Source of the DNA: Canibacter zhoujuaniae
GTDB taxonomy: Bacteria > Actinomycetota > Actinomycetes > Actinomycetales > Microbacteriaceae
Direction of reading: 5' to 3'
NCBI RefSeq assembly: GCF_011752005.1
Contig: NZ_JAAIJZ010000001.1
Location: 248,001 to 312,000, forward strand
Length of the DNA: 64,000 nucleotides
The position numbers were made by a program, and so were the translations under genes. The notes under the pieces are model-generated. The model made no database searches. It had not been told where the DNA came from and saw only the letters and a program-made list of their open reading frames with translations. Below are positions 17,182 through 25,319 of this stretch, piece by piece; the stretch's first letter is position 1, and each line of letters starts with the position of its first letter.

Positions 17182-18147
17182 ATGGTTCGTGGTAATGAAA
17201 ATTTGCGCATTAAAGATGCACTGTTTGCGGCCAAACTTTACTACGAGAAAAACGAAAAAATGGCGGCTATTGCCCGCGCGCTGGGAACCTCGCGCTCAAC
17301 GGTTTCGAGACTGTTGGCATACGCGCGCGAGCAGGGGCTGGTTGAGATACAGATACACGCGCCCACAGGGGATCGCAGCCGTCTTGAAGAGCGGTTAAAC
17401 AAAAAATTTGATGTGCTTGCCACAGTTGTGCCAGCTTCAAGCCGGGTGAATGAGCTCGAACGGTTAGATAGAACGGCGCGTGTTGCCGCAAAAGCTGTTG
17501 CCGCAGCGATTGACTCGAGACTGACCGTCGGTGTTGCCTGGGGGGCAACCCTGTCAGCAATTACTAGGCACCTGCCCACGAAAGACGTATTTGATGTCAA
17601 CGTGGTGCAGATGAACGGCGCTGCGAATGTGCGCACCAGTGGGGTCTCCTATACGGGCAGTATTTTTGGCAAGTTCGCCCAAGCTTTCGGAGCCTCACTG
17701 CATCAGTTTCCTGTGCCCGCGCTGTTTGATGATCCGCGCACAAAAGAGGCCATGTGGCGTGAGAGATCGGTGCGCAGTGTGCTTGATCTGCAGCAGCGCG
17801 CCGGTCTTTTTGTCTTCGGTCTCGGCTCACCAAAAGCAGGCCTTCCCTCGCATGTTTTCGCCGATGAGTATCTTGATGGTGCAGATCGGGAGCAGATTAA
17901 AACCGAAGCGATTGTGGGTGATTGTGCGACAACCTTCTATCGTGTAGACGGTAGCACCGATGGTATTGCGCTGAATCAGCGTTCGAGCGGGCCGAGCTTC
18001 GAGCAGATCCGCAGCATTCCGAGCCGCCTGTGTGTGGTGGCGAGCCCCACAAAACGGTATTCACTGCTTGGTGCTTTACGGGCAGGGTTAATTACGGAAC
18101 TGGTGGTCGATGAGCAGTGCGCGCGAGCTGTGCTGGCTGAACGGTGA
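17182..18147 (+). CDS. SorC/DeoR-family transcriptional regulator, probable glycerol regulator
   Basis: A 321-residue regulator. The N-terminus has a helix-turn-helix at about 27-48 (MAAIARALGTSRSTVSRLLAYA), and residues 65-320 form the SorC-type sugar-binding domain with VGVAWGATLSAI, VVQMNGA and a C-terminal GALRAGLITELVVDE, which in this family binds phosphorylated sugars or polyols. It is transcribed away from glpD, so a glycerol-derived effector such as glycerol 3-phosphate is the simplest guess. The start is ATG with AGGACG upstream. Confidence 0.88.
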   Translation: MVRGNENLRIKDALFAAKLYYEKNEKMAAIARALGTSRSTVSRLLAYAREQGLVEIQIHAPTGDRSRLEERLNKKFDVLATVVPASSRVNELERLDRTARVAAKAVAAAIDSRLTVGVAWGATLSAITRHLPTKDVFDVNVVQMNGAANVRTSGVSYTGSIFGKFAQAFGASLHQFPVPALFDDPRTKEAMWRERSVRSVLDLQQRAGLFVFGLGSPKAGLPSHVFADEYLDGADREQIKTEAIVGDCATTFYRVDGSTDGIALNQRSSGPSFEQIRSIPSRLCVVASPTKRYSLLGALRAGLITELVVDEQCARAVLAER

Positions 18148-18153
18148 AATAAA

Positions 18154-18177
18154 AAAGACCTACCGGAGTAGGTCTTT
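18154..18177. terminator. Bidirectional terminator between the SorC regulator and tRNA-His
   Basis: AAAGACCTAC (18154-18163), CGGA loop, GTAGGTCTTT (18168-18177). The A-run at 18151-18156 becomes a T-tract for transcription of tRNA-His on the minus strand. Confidence 0.85.
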
Positions 18178-18180
18178 AAC

Positions 18181-18257
18181 TGGGGTGGCTAACGGGACTT
18201 GAACCCGCGACCACCGGCACCACAAGCCGGTGCTCTACCAACTGAGCTATAGCCACC
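18181..18257 (-). tRNA. tRNA-His (GTG)
   Basis: Reads GTGGCTA-TAGCTCAG...CTTGTGG...GGTTCAAGTCC...TAGCCAC on the minus strand, with an encoded G at position -1 paired to the C discriminator, and an encoded CCA end. The anticodon loop is CTTGTGG with anticodon GTG. It sits directly upstream of orn on the opposite side of a shared neighbourhood, an arrangement common in Actinobacteria. Confidence 0.97.
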
Positions 18258-18324
18258 ATGTGTCGACAACTGTTGCCGCCGACAACTATGCCAGCATAGC
18301 GCAACTAAATCTCTTGTTCCAAGT

Positions 18325-18999
18325 TTAGGCAGTTTCGGCGTGCCGCGTGTCTTGCAGCGAGACTCCTGAGTCTTCTAACAACTCTTTAAACGCTTTTTGA
18401 GTGTGCAGCTGCGCTTCTTTCAACTGCGCAGTGTCGGCGTCGATACCACTATTTTGGAAGATCACACGACGGAAGTATGCAAGCTCCTGGATAGATTCAG
18501 CAATATCAGCAAGCGCACGATGCCCGCCAAACTTTGGTGGTGAATAGTCGAAAGCTGTGGGAAACCAGCGTCTTGCTAACTCTTTAACGGTTGATACATC
18601 TATGCTGCGGTAGTGCAGTAGTGCATCAAAATTCGGCAGATATGTGCTGATAAAACGACGATCCATTCCGATAGTGTTGCCCGCCACCAGTGGCCGCCTG
18701 TTACCGCTTACGTATTTCTTCAAATATGCAATGACCTCAGCCTCAGCGTCTGCAAGCGTTTTTCCGCTCGGTATTGACTCAAGCAGCCCTGATTTTGTGT
18801 GCATGTCACGCACAAATTCGTTCATATTTTCAAGCGCTGCTGCGCCTGGATTAATCACAACTTCGAGCCCGGGAGCCACCGGCTGTAGGTCAAAATCGGT
18901 GATGATCAGTGCAATTTCGACAAGTGCGTCTTTGCTGACGTCTAAGCCTGTCATCTCGCAGTCGATCCAGACTATTTTGTCTGAGGGGTAATTTGTCAT
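18325..18999 (-). CDS. orn: Oligoribonuclease
   Basis: A DEDDh 3'-5' exonuclease that degrades di- to pentanucleotides and clears pGpG. The 224-residue product has Asp13 and Glu15 in WIDCEMTGLD, the middle NTIGMDRRF motif, and the C-terminal HRALADIAESI with the catalytic His and Asp. It is slightly longer than E. coli Orn, with an extra charged C-terminal helix. The start is ATG; the downstream gene in the same direction is tRNA-His. Confidence 0.95.
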   Translation of the reverse strand: MTNYPSDKIVWIDCEMTGLDVSKDALVEIALIITDFDLQPVAPGLEVVINPGAAALENMNEFVRDMHTKSGLLESIPSGKTLADAEAEVIAYLKKYVSGNRRPLVAGNTIGMDRRFISTYLPNFDALLHYRSIDVSTVKELARRWFPTAFDYSPPKFGGHRALADIAESIQELAYFRRVIFQNSGIDADTAQLKEAQLHTQKAFKELLEDSGVSLQDTRHAETA

Positions 19000-19071
19000 T
19001 ATTTGTCTCTAACGTAATAGGGGAGAGTAAGGGGGTATCTACTCATCTTACTGAGCGATTATTCTTGAGGT

Positions 19072-19638
19072 ATGGCTATTCTTCCAATAACAATTTGTGG
19101 TGAACCGGTTTTGCACACCCCCGCAAGCCCTGTGACAGAGTTCGATGCGGCGCTACGCAAACTTGTTGACGACATGTATGAGACGACCGTTGCAGCCCCG
19201 GGAGTTGGGCTCGCAGCTCCCCAAGTTGGAATTGGAAAGCGTATTTTCGTGTGGGATTATGCCGACCAAGATGTCGCACCAGCGCAGGGGGTTGCGATCA
19301 ATCCCGTGCTGCTAATTTCACCCCCGCAGCCTGGGGATCCCGATCAAGAGCTTGAGGTTGAGGGTTGCCTGTCGTTCCCGGGTGAGCGGTTTGCGCTGCG
19401 TCGAGCCGAGCGTGCTCTGCTCACCGCGCAGGACATTGACGGCAGAGAGTTTCAAATAGATGCAACCGGATGGTTTGCGCGCATCATGCAGCACGAATAC
19501 GACCACCTGAACGGCTATCTCTATATCGACCGGCTCGGAGATTTTGACTACCGCGAAGCAATGCGAATCAAGCGTAAACGCAAGTGGGGCAAACCAGGGC
19601 TGACCTGGCTTCCGGGGCAGGATAATCTCGAAGGCTAA
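19072..19638 (+). CDS. def: Peptide deformylase
   Basis: A metalloenzyme that removes the N-formyl group from new proteins. The 188-residue product has all three motifs: GVGLAAPQVG with Gln51, EGCLSFPG with metal ligand Cys99, and HEYDH with His141, Glu142 and His145. There is no proper ribosome binding site; a TATTCT hexamer ends seven bases before the ATG, compatible with a leaderless message. Its 3' end overlaps the convergent MFS gene by four bases. Confidence 0.96.
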   Translation: MAILPITICGEPVLHTPASPVTEFDAALRKLVDDMYETTVAAPGVGLAAPQVGIGKRIFVWDYADQDVAPAQGVAINPVLLISPPQPGDPDQELEVEGCLSFPGERFALRRAERALLTAQDIDGREFQIDATGWFARIMQHEYDHLNGYLYIDRLGDFDYREAMRIKRKRKWGKPGLTWLPGQDNLEG

Positions 19639-20960
19639 TCTTCTTCCGATTTTTCTTGCGGATCAAAACCGGCAATCGGGATCGATCCCGTTGTCTCCGG
19701 TAGTTCAACGATTGAGATAGCGCCGGTTGCAGGAGCAATATCTGGGCTAACTGTTGGCAGCACTTCAGAGCTCTGCTTGGTGTGAAGTCGCAGCGGTTCC
19801 GGGCTAAATACCCAAACCGTGCAGGTTATTAGCATCATCAGAGCACAGGCCCAGAACGCGGCGAGCGGGCTCACTCCGTCCAGTAGCGCGCCGACGGCAA
19901 CAGGGCCGATCACCACCCCAAGGTCTGTCACCATAGAAAGGCTCGCTATCAGTTTCGCTGAACCGCGCTTACCTGCAACGTCAGCTACTGTTGCGTTGAT
20001 TCCCGGGTTGGCGAGTGCGCCCGCCATACCGATAATGGCGACCACGATAATCATCAAGATAATCTCTGTGCTGAAGGGGAGCAGTAGCAGTGCCACAGCG
20101 CTGACGAGTGTTCCAATAATAATTAGCGGCCTGCGGCCGAGCCGGTCGTTCAACCTGCCCGCAGGCACGACGAGTAGCGCATTTCCGGCCGCATAGGCGG
20201 CCATAGCCCAACCAGCGGCGGCCGGATCCTTCGAAATATACGATGCGATAAACAGCGGCAGGATGGCCATACGCATACCCCAGACAATGCCGTTTGAAAA
20301 ACCGCCGATGAGTGAACCTCGAAAGCTTTGAAAGCGCAACCCCTCGCCAAGCGTCATCGCGGAATTTTTTGCGGCGCGGCTATCAGGTTTGCGCCCAACG
20401 CGGCTGTTGCGCAAGAGCACGGCAATCAGTGCCGCTGTAAGAGCCAATATGACGCCGTAGACAATAAACGGTGCGCGCATACCAAAGGGAACCAGCAGCG
20501 CGCCAAGCAGCGGGCCAATGATGTTACCCGACAGAAAAGCTGCGGCGTTTAAGCTGACAATCTGTGCGCGGGCGGTTGCTGGGGCGAGCCCAAAAAGCAT
20601 GACACTACTGGCTACCGAGAATGTCACTGAGCCTATGCCTCCGAGTGCGCGCCACACCAGCAGCTCTGTCATGCTTGCAGCGTATGCGCAGAAAATTGTT
20701 GTGACAGTCACTATAGAGAGGCCGACTAGCAGACCCGGCAGCCCACCAAATCGTGTAGTGAAGAAGCTTGCGAGTGGTCCAGCAACAAAACGCATTGCCG
20801 CAAAGACACTGACCACAAGCCCGGCAACAGCAAAGCTAACCCCAAAAGAGTTTGCGAGCAGCGGCATGACCGGAGCTACGATGCCGTAACCCAAGGCGAT
20901 CATGAAGGAGCCGCCGAGTAGAACCCACGCTTCTTTTGGAAACTTTGTGCGCTTCATCAA
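19635..20960 (-). CDS. MFS transporter (drug:H+ antiporter-like)
   Basis: A 441-residue membrane protein with about twelve hydrophobic segments and the MFS loop motif between segments 2 and 3 (FFTTRFGGLPGLL) and its repeat in the second half (GRLNDRLGRRPLIIIG). The motif GALLVPFGMRAPFIVYGVI resembles motif C of 12-segment efflux pumps. The C-terminal 50 residues are a soluble acidic tail. Substrate unknown. It lies between def and tRNA-Arg. Confidence 0.85.
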   Translation of the reverse strand: MMKRTKFPKEAWVLLGGSFMIALGYGIVAPVMPLLANSFGVSFAVAGLVVSVFAAMRFVAGPLASFFTTRFGGLPGLLVGLSIVTVTTIFCAYAASMTELLVWRALGGIGSVTFSVASSVMLFGLAPATARAQIVSLNAAAFLSGNIIGPLLGALLVPFGMRAPFIVYGVILALTAALIAVLLRNSRVGRKPDSRAAKNSAMTLGEGLRFQSFRGSLIGGFSNGIVWGMRMAILPLFIASYISKDPAAAGWAMAAYAAGNALLVVPAGRLNDRLGRRPLIIIGTLVSAVALLLLPFSTEIILMIIVVAIIGMAGALANPGINATVADVAGKRGSAKLIASLSMVTDLGVVIGPVAVGALLDGVSPLAAFWACALMMLITCTVWVFSPEPLRLHTKQSSEVLPTVSPDIAPATGAISIVELPETTGSIPIAGFDPQEKSEED

Positions 20961-20996
20961 CAGAGGCCGTTCTCAATAGTTTCGCATGCACACACG

Positions 20997-21069
20997 CGCC
21001 CCCAGCTGGATTCGAACCAGCGACCAACAGATTAGAAGGCTGTTGCTCTATCCACTGAGCTATGGAGGC
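20997..21069 (-). tRNA. tRNA-Arg (TCT)
   Basis: Minus-strand cloverleaf of 73 bases: GCCTCCA acceptor paired with TGGGGGC (one wobble), D arm TAGCTCAGTGGATAGAGC, anticodon loop CTTCTAA (anticodon TCT), T arm GCTGGTTCGAATCCAGC. The discriminator is G and no CCA is encoded. Confidence 0.96.
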
Positions 21070-21169
21070 TCGAGGCTATCTTAGCCTATTGCCAGGTGTG
21101 TCTGCTCTCACGCGGGGCCACAGTATTAGATAAGATTGGGGGAGTTCGAGTATTACTTCGGAGGATTCC

Positions 21170-21400
21170 TTGAATAACCCAATTAATGATCCAGGTCACG
21201 GTGATTCACCAGCAGCGTGGACTGCAGTGATAATAATTCTGCTTGCTTTTGTTGCCGGCGCTTTTTTCTTCTTTTTCGATAAGCCGGTTGCTGTGTTTAT
21301 CTGTGCAGGCGTAGCAGCTTTCGGTTTGCTCTTGGGCTTCATACTGTCAAAGGCGGGCTACGGAGTAAACGGCCCGAAGTACACGCCAAAGGGTCATTAA
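21170..21400 (+). CDS. Small HG-motif membrane protein next to trpC
   Basis: A 76-residue protein starting at TTG behind GGAGGA. It begins with DPGHGDSPAAWTAV and has two membrane segments (about 16-38 and 43-63), ending GPKYTPKGH. Short proteins with this HGxSPAAW start precede trpC in many Actinobacteria, as I recall (DUF6704 type). Function unknown; position suggests co-expression with tryptophan synthesis. In relatives a trpE and another membrane protein come before it, but here the upstream neighbour is tRNA-Arg. Confidence 0.83.
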   Translation: MNNPINDPGHGDSPAAWTAVIIILLAFVAGAFFFFFDKPVAVFICAGVAAFGLLLGFILSKAGYGVNGPKYTPKGH

Positions 21401-21406
21401 TCTCCC

Positions 21407-22183
21407 GTGCTTAGTGACTTATACGCGGGTGCTCTTGAAGACGCTAAAGCCCGTGAGGCAGCAACCACCATTAGTGAGCTAGAAGCAGCGATTGCAGCGA
21501 GCCCGCAACCGCTGGACGTGCTTAGCGCTCTCGCGCCAGACGAAACTATTAAGGTCATTGCTGAAGTGAAGCGCGCTTCTCCGTCGAAGGGGGAGCTGGC
21601 TGATATTCGCGACCCGCAGTCGCTAGCGCAACAGTATGAAGCTGGCGGGGCGGCAGCGATATCGGTGCTGACAGAGAGTCGCAAATTTAAAGGCTCGCTT
21701 GCAGATCTTGCCGAGGTGAAGCGTGGGGTATCGATTCCGGTGCTCCGCAAAGACTTTATCGCTACCGAGTTTCAGCTTCTTGAGGCGCGGGCAGCTGGGG
21801 CGGATATGGCCCTGCTCATCGTTGCTGGCTTAGAGCAGCCTTTGCTGCAGAGGCTTTATGACTTCTCGATGCAGCTCGGAATCACCCCGCTGGTCGAAAC
21901 TCACTCTGCTGAAGAGGTTGCACGAGCGGTAGACATTGGTGCTGAGATCATTGGCGTGAACGCCCGCAATCTTTCAACCTTTGAGCTCGACCGTGATCTA
22001 TTTGCCTCAGTCGCTGATCATATTCCTTCCGGGGTTATTCGTGTTGCTGAATCAGCTGTAGCCTCGGTTGCAGATGTCGCGCACTACCGGGCAGGTGGTG
22101 CTGACGTTGTGCTGGTTGGCGAGGCTCTTGTGCGCGACGGTGATCCTGCAGCAGCTGTAGCCGCATTTTCAGCGGTAGCCTAG
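21407..22183 (+). CDS. trpC: Indole-3-glycerol phosphate synthase
   Basis: A 258-residue TIM barrel that closes CdRP to indole-3-glycerol phosphate. Catalytic residues sit in IAEVKRASPSKG (Glu53, Lys55, Lys61), VLRKDFI, and GVNARNL, with the phosphate site near ESAVAS and GEALV. It starts at a GTG six bases after the small membrane protein gene, without its own strong ribosome binding site. No TrpF domain is fused to it. Confidence 0.95.
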   Translation: MLSDLYAGALEDAKAREAATTISELEAAIAASPQPLDVLSALAPDETIKVIAEVKRASPSKGELADIRDPQSLAQQYEAGGAAAISVLTESRKFKGSLADLAEVKRGVSIPVLRKDFIATEFQLLEARAAGADMALLIVAGLEQPLLQRLYDFSMQLGITPLVETHSAEEVARAVDIGAEIIGVNARNLSTFELDRDLFASVADHIPSGVIRVAESAVASVADVAHYRAGGADVVLVGEALVRDGDPAAAVAAFSAVA

Positions 22184-22253
22184 ATAGACTTGGTAAATTA
22201 ATGTAGTTCGCGCGACAGCGCGACGTCCATCACTTTAAAGTCTGGAGTTTTTC

Positions 22254-23486
22254 GTGTCATTGAGCACAGCATCTGGTCCGTTCTTTGGTGAATATGGCGG
22301 GCGTTATATGCCTGAATCATTAATTGCGGCGATCGATGATCTGAGCAGACAGCATGAGATCGCGCTTAATGACAAAGACTTCCAAGCTGAGCTAGCTGAG
22401 CTACTGACACACTATGCGGGGCGCCCATCTGAGCTAACGGAGGTGCCACGTTTTGCTGCAGCTGCGCGTGAAAAGCTTGGTTTAAGCGGCAAAGGGCCGC
22501 GTTTTTTTCTGAAGCGCGAAGATCTCAACCACACCGGCTCGCACAAAATCAATAACGTGCTCGGTCAGGCGCTGCTGACCAAACGGCTCGGGAAAACTCG
22601 TGTAATTGCTGAAACAGGCGCCGGCCAACACGGTGTTGCTACCGCCACAGCCGCGGCTCTTTTAGGCCTTGATTGCACAATATACATGGGTGGTCTCGAC
22701 ACTGAACGGCAGGCTCTGAACGTCGCTAGAATGCGTCTTTTGGGTGCTGAGGTTGTTGCGGTTAATTCTGGGAGTCGCACACTTAAAGACGCTATTAACG
22801 ACGCGTTTCGTGATTGGGTGGCCACGGTTGAAACCACAAACTATATTTTCGGGACGGCCGCCGGCCCCCACCCCTTCCCAACATTGGTGCGTGATTTTCA
22901 AAAAATTATTGGGGAAGAAGCACGAGAACAAATGATTTCGCGCACCGGCGCCCTGCCGAACGCAGTTGTTGCCTGCATCGGTGGTGGATCCAACGCAATC
23001 GGAATGTTTAATGCTTTCCTTGACGATGCTGAGGTCGCTATTTACGGAGTTGAGGCAGCGGGTAAGGGGCTAGATACCACCGAAACCGCGGCATCTATCG
23101 AACGTGGGCGGCCGGGTGTTTTGCACGGTGCGCAGACTTACATCCTGCAAGACGAAGACGGTCAAACAATCGAGTCACACTCAATATCAGCCGGTCTAGA
23201 CTATCCGGGCGTTGGCCCGCAGCACGCGTGGCTCAATGATATTGGGCGAGTGAGCTACATCGGTGCAACCGACGACGAAGCGATGCAAGCACTCCGCATG
23301 CTCACTCGCTGCGAGGGTATTATCCCGGCGATTGAGTCGGCGCACGCGCTTGCAGGAGCGATTGAAGTTTCACGCGATATGGACGAATCAGAAACTATCG
23401 TTATCTGCCTCTCAGGCCGTGGCGACAAAGATATGCATACCGCAGCTAAATATTTCAACTTGATTGACGAAGGAGCCGAGGGATGA
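22254..23486 (+). CDS. trpB: Tryptophan synthase beta chain (operon copy)
   Basis: A 410-residue PLP enzyme joining indole and serine. The Schiff-base lysine is Lys98 in NHTGSHKIN and the catalytic glutamate Glu120 in AETGAGQHG. The cofactor phosphate loop GGGSNAIG and SAGLDYPGVGP are present. The start is GTG. Its stop overlaps the trpA start, which fits the alpha-beta complex needing matched amounts. A second, divergent-sequence beta chain is encoded at 30479-31684. Confidence 0.96.
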   Translation: MSLSTASGPFFGEYGGRYMPESLIAAIDDLSRQHEIALNDKDFQAELAELLTHYAGRPSELTEVPRFAAAAREKLGLSGKGPRFFLKREDLNHTGSHKINNVLGQALLTKRLGKTRVIAETGAGQHGVATATAAALLGLDCTIYMGGLDTERQALNVARMRLLGAEVVAVNSGSRTLKDAINDAFRDWVATVETTNYIFGTAAGPHPFPTLVRDFQKIIGEEAREQMISRTGALPNAVVACIGGGSNAIGMFNAFLDDAEVAIYGVEAAGKGLDTTETAASIERGRPGVLHGAQTYILQDEDGQTIESHSISAGLDYPGVGPQHAWLNDIGRVSYIGATDDEAMQALRMLTRCEGIIPAIESAHALAGAIEVSRDMDESETIVICLSGRGDKDMHTAAKYFNLIDEGAEG

Positions 23487-24277
23487 GCCGGGTAACCGCT
23501 GCAATCGAGGCTGCACAAGCTGCCGGTCGCGCTGCTTTGGTGGGGTATCTGCCGCTTGGCTTCCCCGATATTGAAACAAGCGTTGCAGCTGCAGTTACTT
23601 TGGTTGAGTCTGGCGCCGATATTATTGAGCTTGGGCCGCCCTATTCTGACCCGGTTATGGACGGTGCAGTCATCCAAGAAGCAACAACTATTGCTTTGCA
23701 AAACGGCTTCCGTGTGCGTGATATTTTTCCTGCGATTAAAGCAATTTCAGAGCGGGTGGCAGCACCAATTCTTGTTATGAGCTACTGGAACCTGATTCTG
23801 CAGTATGGGGTGGATCGCTTTGCTGCAGATTTGCGGGATGCGGGTGGCGCGGGGCTGATTACCCCAGATATCACTCCTGAGTTCGCTGGTGAATGGATCG
23901 CTGCTGCAGAGAAATACGATCTTGATCGAGTGTTTCTTGCGGCACAGACCTCGACCGATGAGCGGCTACAGTTGATCGCTGAAAACAGTCGCGGTTTTGT
24001 TTACGCGGTTTCAACGATGGGCATTACCGGAGCCCGTGAAGAGCTGGATGCCGCTGCTGAAAGTTTGGTGCAGCGCTTACGTGCCGCAGGTGCAAAACAC
24101 GTGTGTGTCGGCATCGGAATCACAAATGCTGCGCATGTGAAAGCTGTTGCTGGTTACGCAGACGGCGCGATCGTTGGCACCGCACTCGTAAAAGCACTGC
24201 GTGACGGTGGGATAGATAGGCTCAGTTCTGTTGCGGCAGAATTAGCAACAGGAACCAAGCGTTTGCATAACTCGTAA
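23483..24277 (+). CDS. trpA: Tryptophan synthase alpha chain
   Basis: A 264-residue TIM barrel that splits indole-3-glycerol phosphate and channels indole to TrpB. Catalytic Glu49 and Asp60 lie in IIELGPPYSDPVMDG. VSTMGITGAR and VGIGITNA form the phosphate site. The ATG overlaps the trpB stop. No terminator follows before lgt, so read-through into lgt and pyk is possible. Confidence 0.95.
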   Translation: MSRVTAAIEAAQAAGRAALVGYLPLGFPDIETSVAAAVTLVESGADIIELGPPYSDPVMDGAVIQEATTIALQNGFRVRDIFPAIKAISERVAAPILVMSYWNLILQYGVDRFAADLRDAGGAGLITPDITPEFAGEWIAAAEKYDLDRVFLAAQTSTDERLQLIAENSRGFVYAVSTMGITGAREELDAAAESLVQRLRAAGAKHVCVGIGITNAAHVKAVAGYADGAIVGTALVKALRDGGIDRLSSVAAELATGTKRLHNS

Positions 24278-24345
24278 ACTAACACAGTGTAATGCAGACG
24301 AACTAAGTTAAAAGTAGCCTCGTAAGATACCGAAAAAGGCAAGAG

Positions 24346-25308
24346 ATGCACAGTTTTTATATTCCAAGCCCAGATATTAACGCGTTTAATCTTGGGCCGT
24401 TGCAGATTAAATTTTATTCAGTCACTATGCTGCTTGCCATCGTAGTCGCGACTGTATACACCGCGCGGCGCTTAACGAAGCGTGGCGGTCATGAAGATGC
24501 GATGTTTTACTTCCTGGTCTCCGCAGTTTTTTTCGGTATCGTCGGGGCTCGCCTGTATCACGTCATCACCCACTGGGATGAGTTCTTTTATGAGGGCGCC
24601 AATCCTTTAGAGGTGTTTGCCATCTGGAACGGCGGAATCGCTATCTTCGGCGCGCTGCTTGGTGGTGCACTCGGTGTTTTTCTTGCATCACGCCTGACCG
24701 GTGTCAGGTTTTGGTCACTGGCAGATGCTTTAGTTCCCGGGCTGCTTTTGGCGCAAGCTATTGGCCGTATCGGTAACTATTTCAATCAAGAACTTTTCGG
24801 ATCACCAACCACCCTCCCTTGGGGTCTTGAGATTGATCCGGGCAATCCTGCTCTGCCGGTTGGTGCACCTGCCGGTGTCTATTTCCATCCGGTGTTTTTG
24901 TATGAGATCCTCTGGAACCTGCTCGGCTTAGCCGTGCTGCTGACGCTCGAAAAGAAACTGCAGCCGCGGTGGGGTAAATTCTTTGGCATGTACCTGATCT
25001 GGTATGGCCTGGGGCGCATGGCGCTTGAAGGAATTCGCTTGGATCCGTCATACGAGTTTTTTGGTCTGCGCACCAACGGATTAACGGCGCTAGCAGCTAT
25101 CTTGCTGGGTGTTTTGATTATCTTTATCCAATCACGCCGCCACACAGGCAGGGAAATTAGTGTCTACAGGGATGGTGCTGACCGACCCGGAAAATCAACC
25201 CTGAAAGACACCGCCGATGGTGAAAAATATCACCACATTCTTAACCATCCAGAGGTTTCTAATGTCAGTGCACATGAAACCATGGATTCGATGAATCAGA
25301 AAGTTTAG
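24346..25308 (+). CDS. lgt: Prolipoprotein diacylglyceryl transferase
   Basis: Lgt moves diacylglycerol from phosphatidylglycerol to the lipobox cysteine of prelipoproteins. The 320-residue membrane protein has the signature GRIGNYFNQELFG at 140-152, the HGG-equivalent region (WNGGIAIFGALLGG) and HPVFLYEILWN. The C-terminal 50 residues are a soluble tail. The start is ATG with AAGGCAAGAG. The several lipoproteins in this window would be its substrates. Confidence 0.95.
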   Translation: MHSFYIPSPDINAFNLGPLQIKFYSVTMLLAIVVATVYTARRLTKRGGHEDAMFYFLVSAVFFGIVGARLYHVITHWDEFFYEGANPLEVFAIWNGGIAIFGALLGGALGVFLASRLTGVRFWSLADALVPGLLLAQAIGRIGNYFNQELFGSPTTLPWGLEIDPGNPALPVGAPAGVYFHPVFLYEILWNLLGLAVLLTLEKKLQPRWGKFFGMYLIWYGLGRMALEGIRLDPSYEFFGLRTNGLTALAAILLGVLIIFIQSRRHTGREISVYRDGADRPGKSTLKDTADGEKYHHILNHPEVSNVSAHETMDSMNQKV

Positions 25309-25319
25309 GCTTAAAAATT

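Noticed and set aside
21070..21169. trp attenuator or leader peptide before the trp genes
   Set aside because: No Trp-codon-rich short frame and no alternative hairpin pair could be seen in this 100-base interval.
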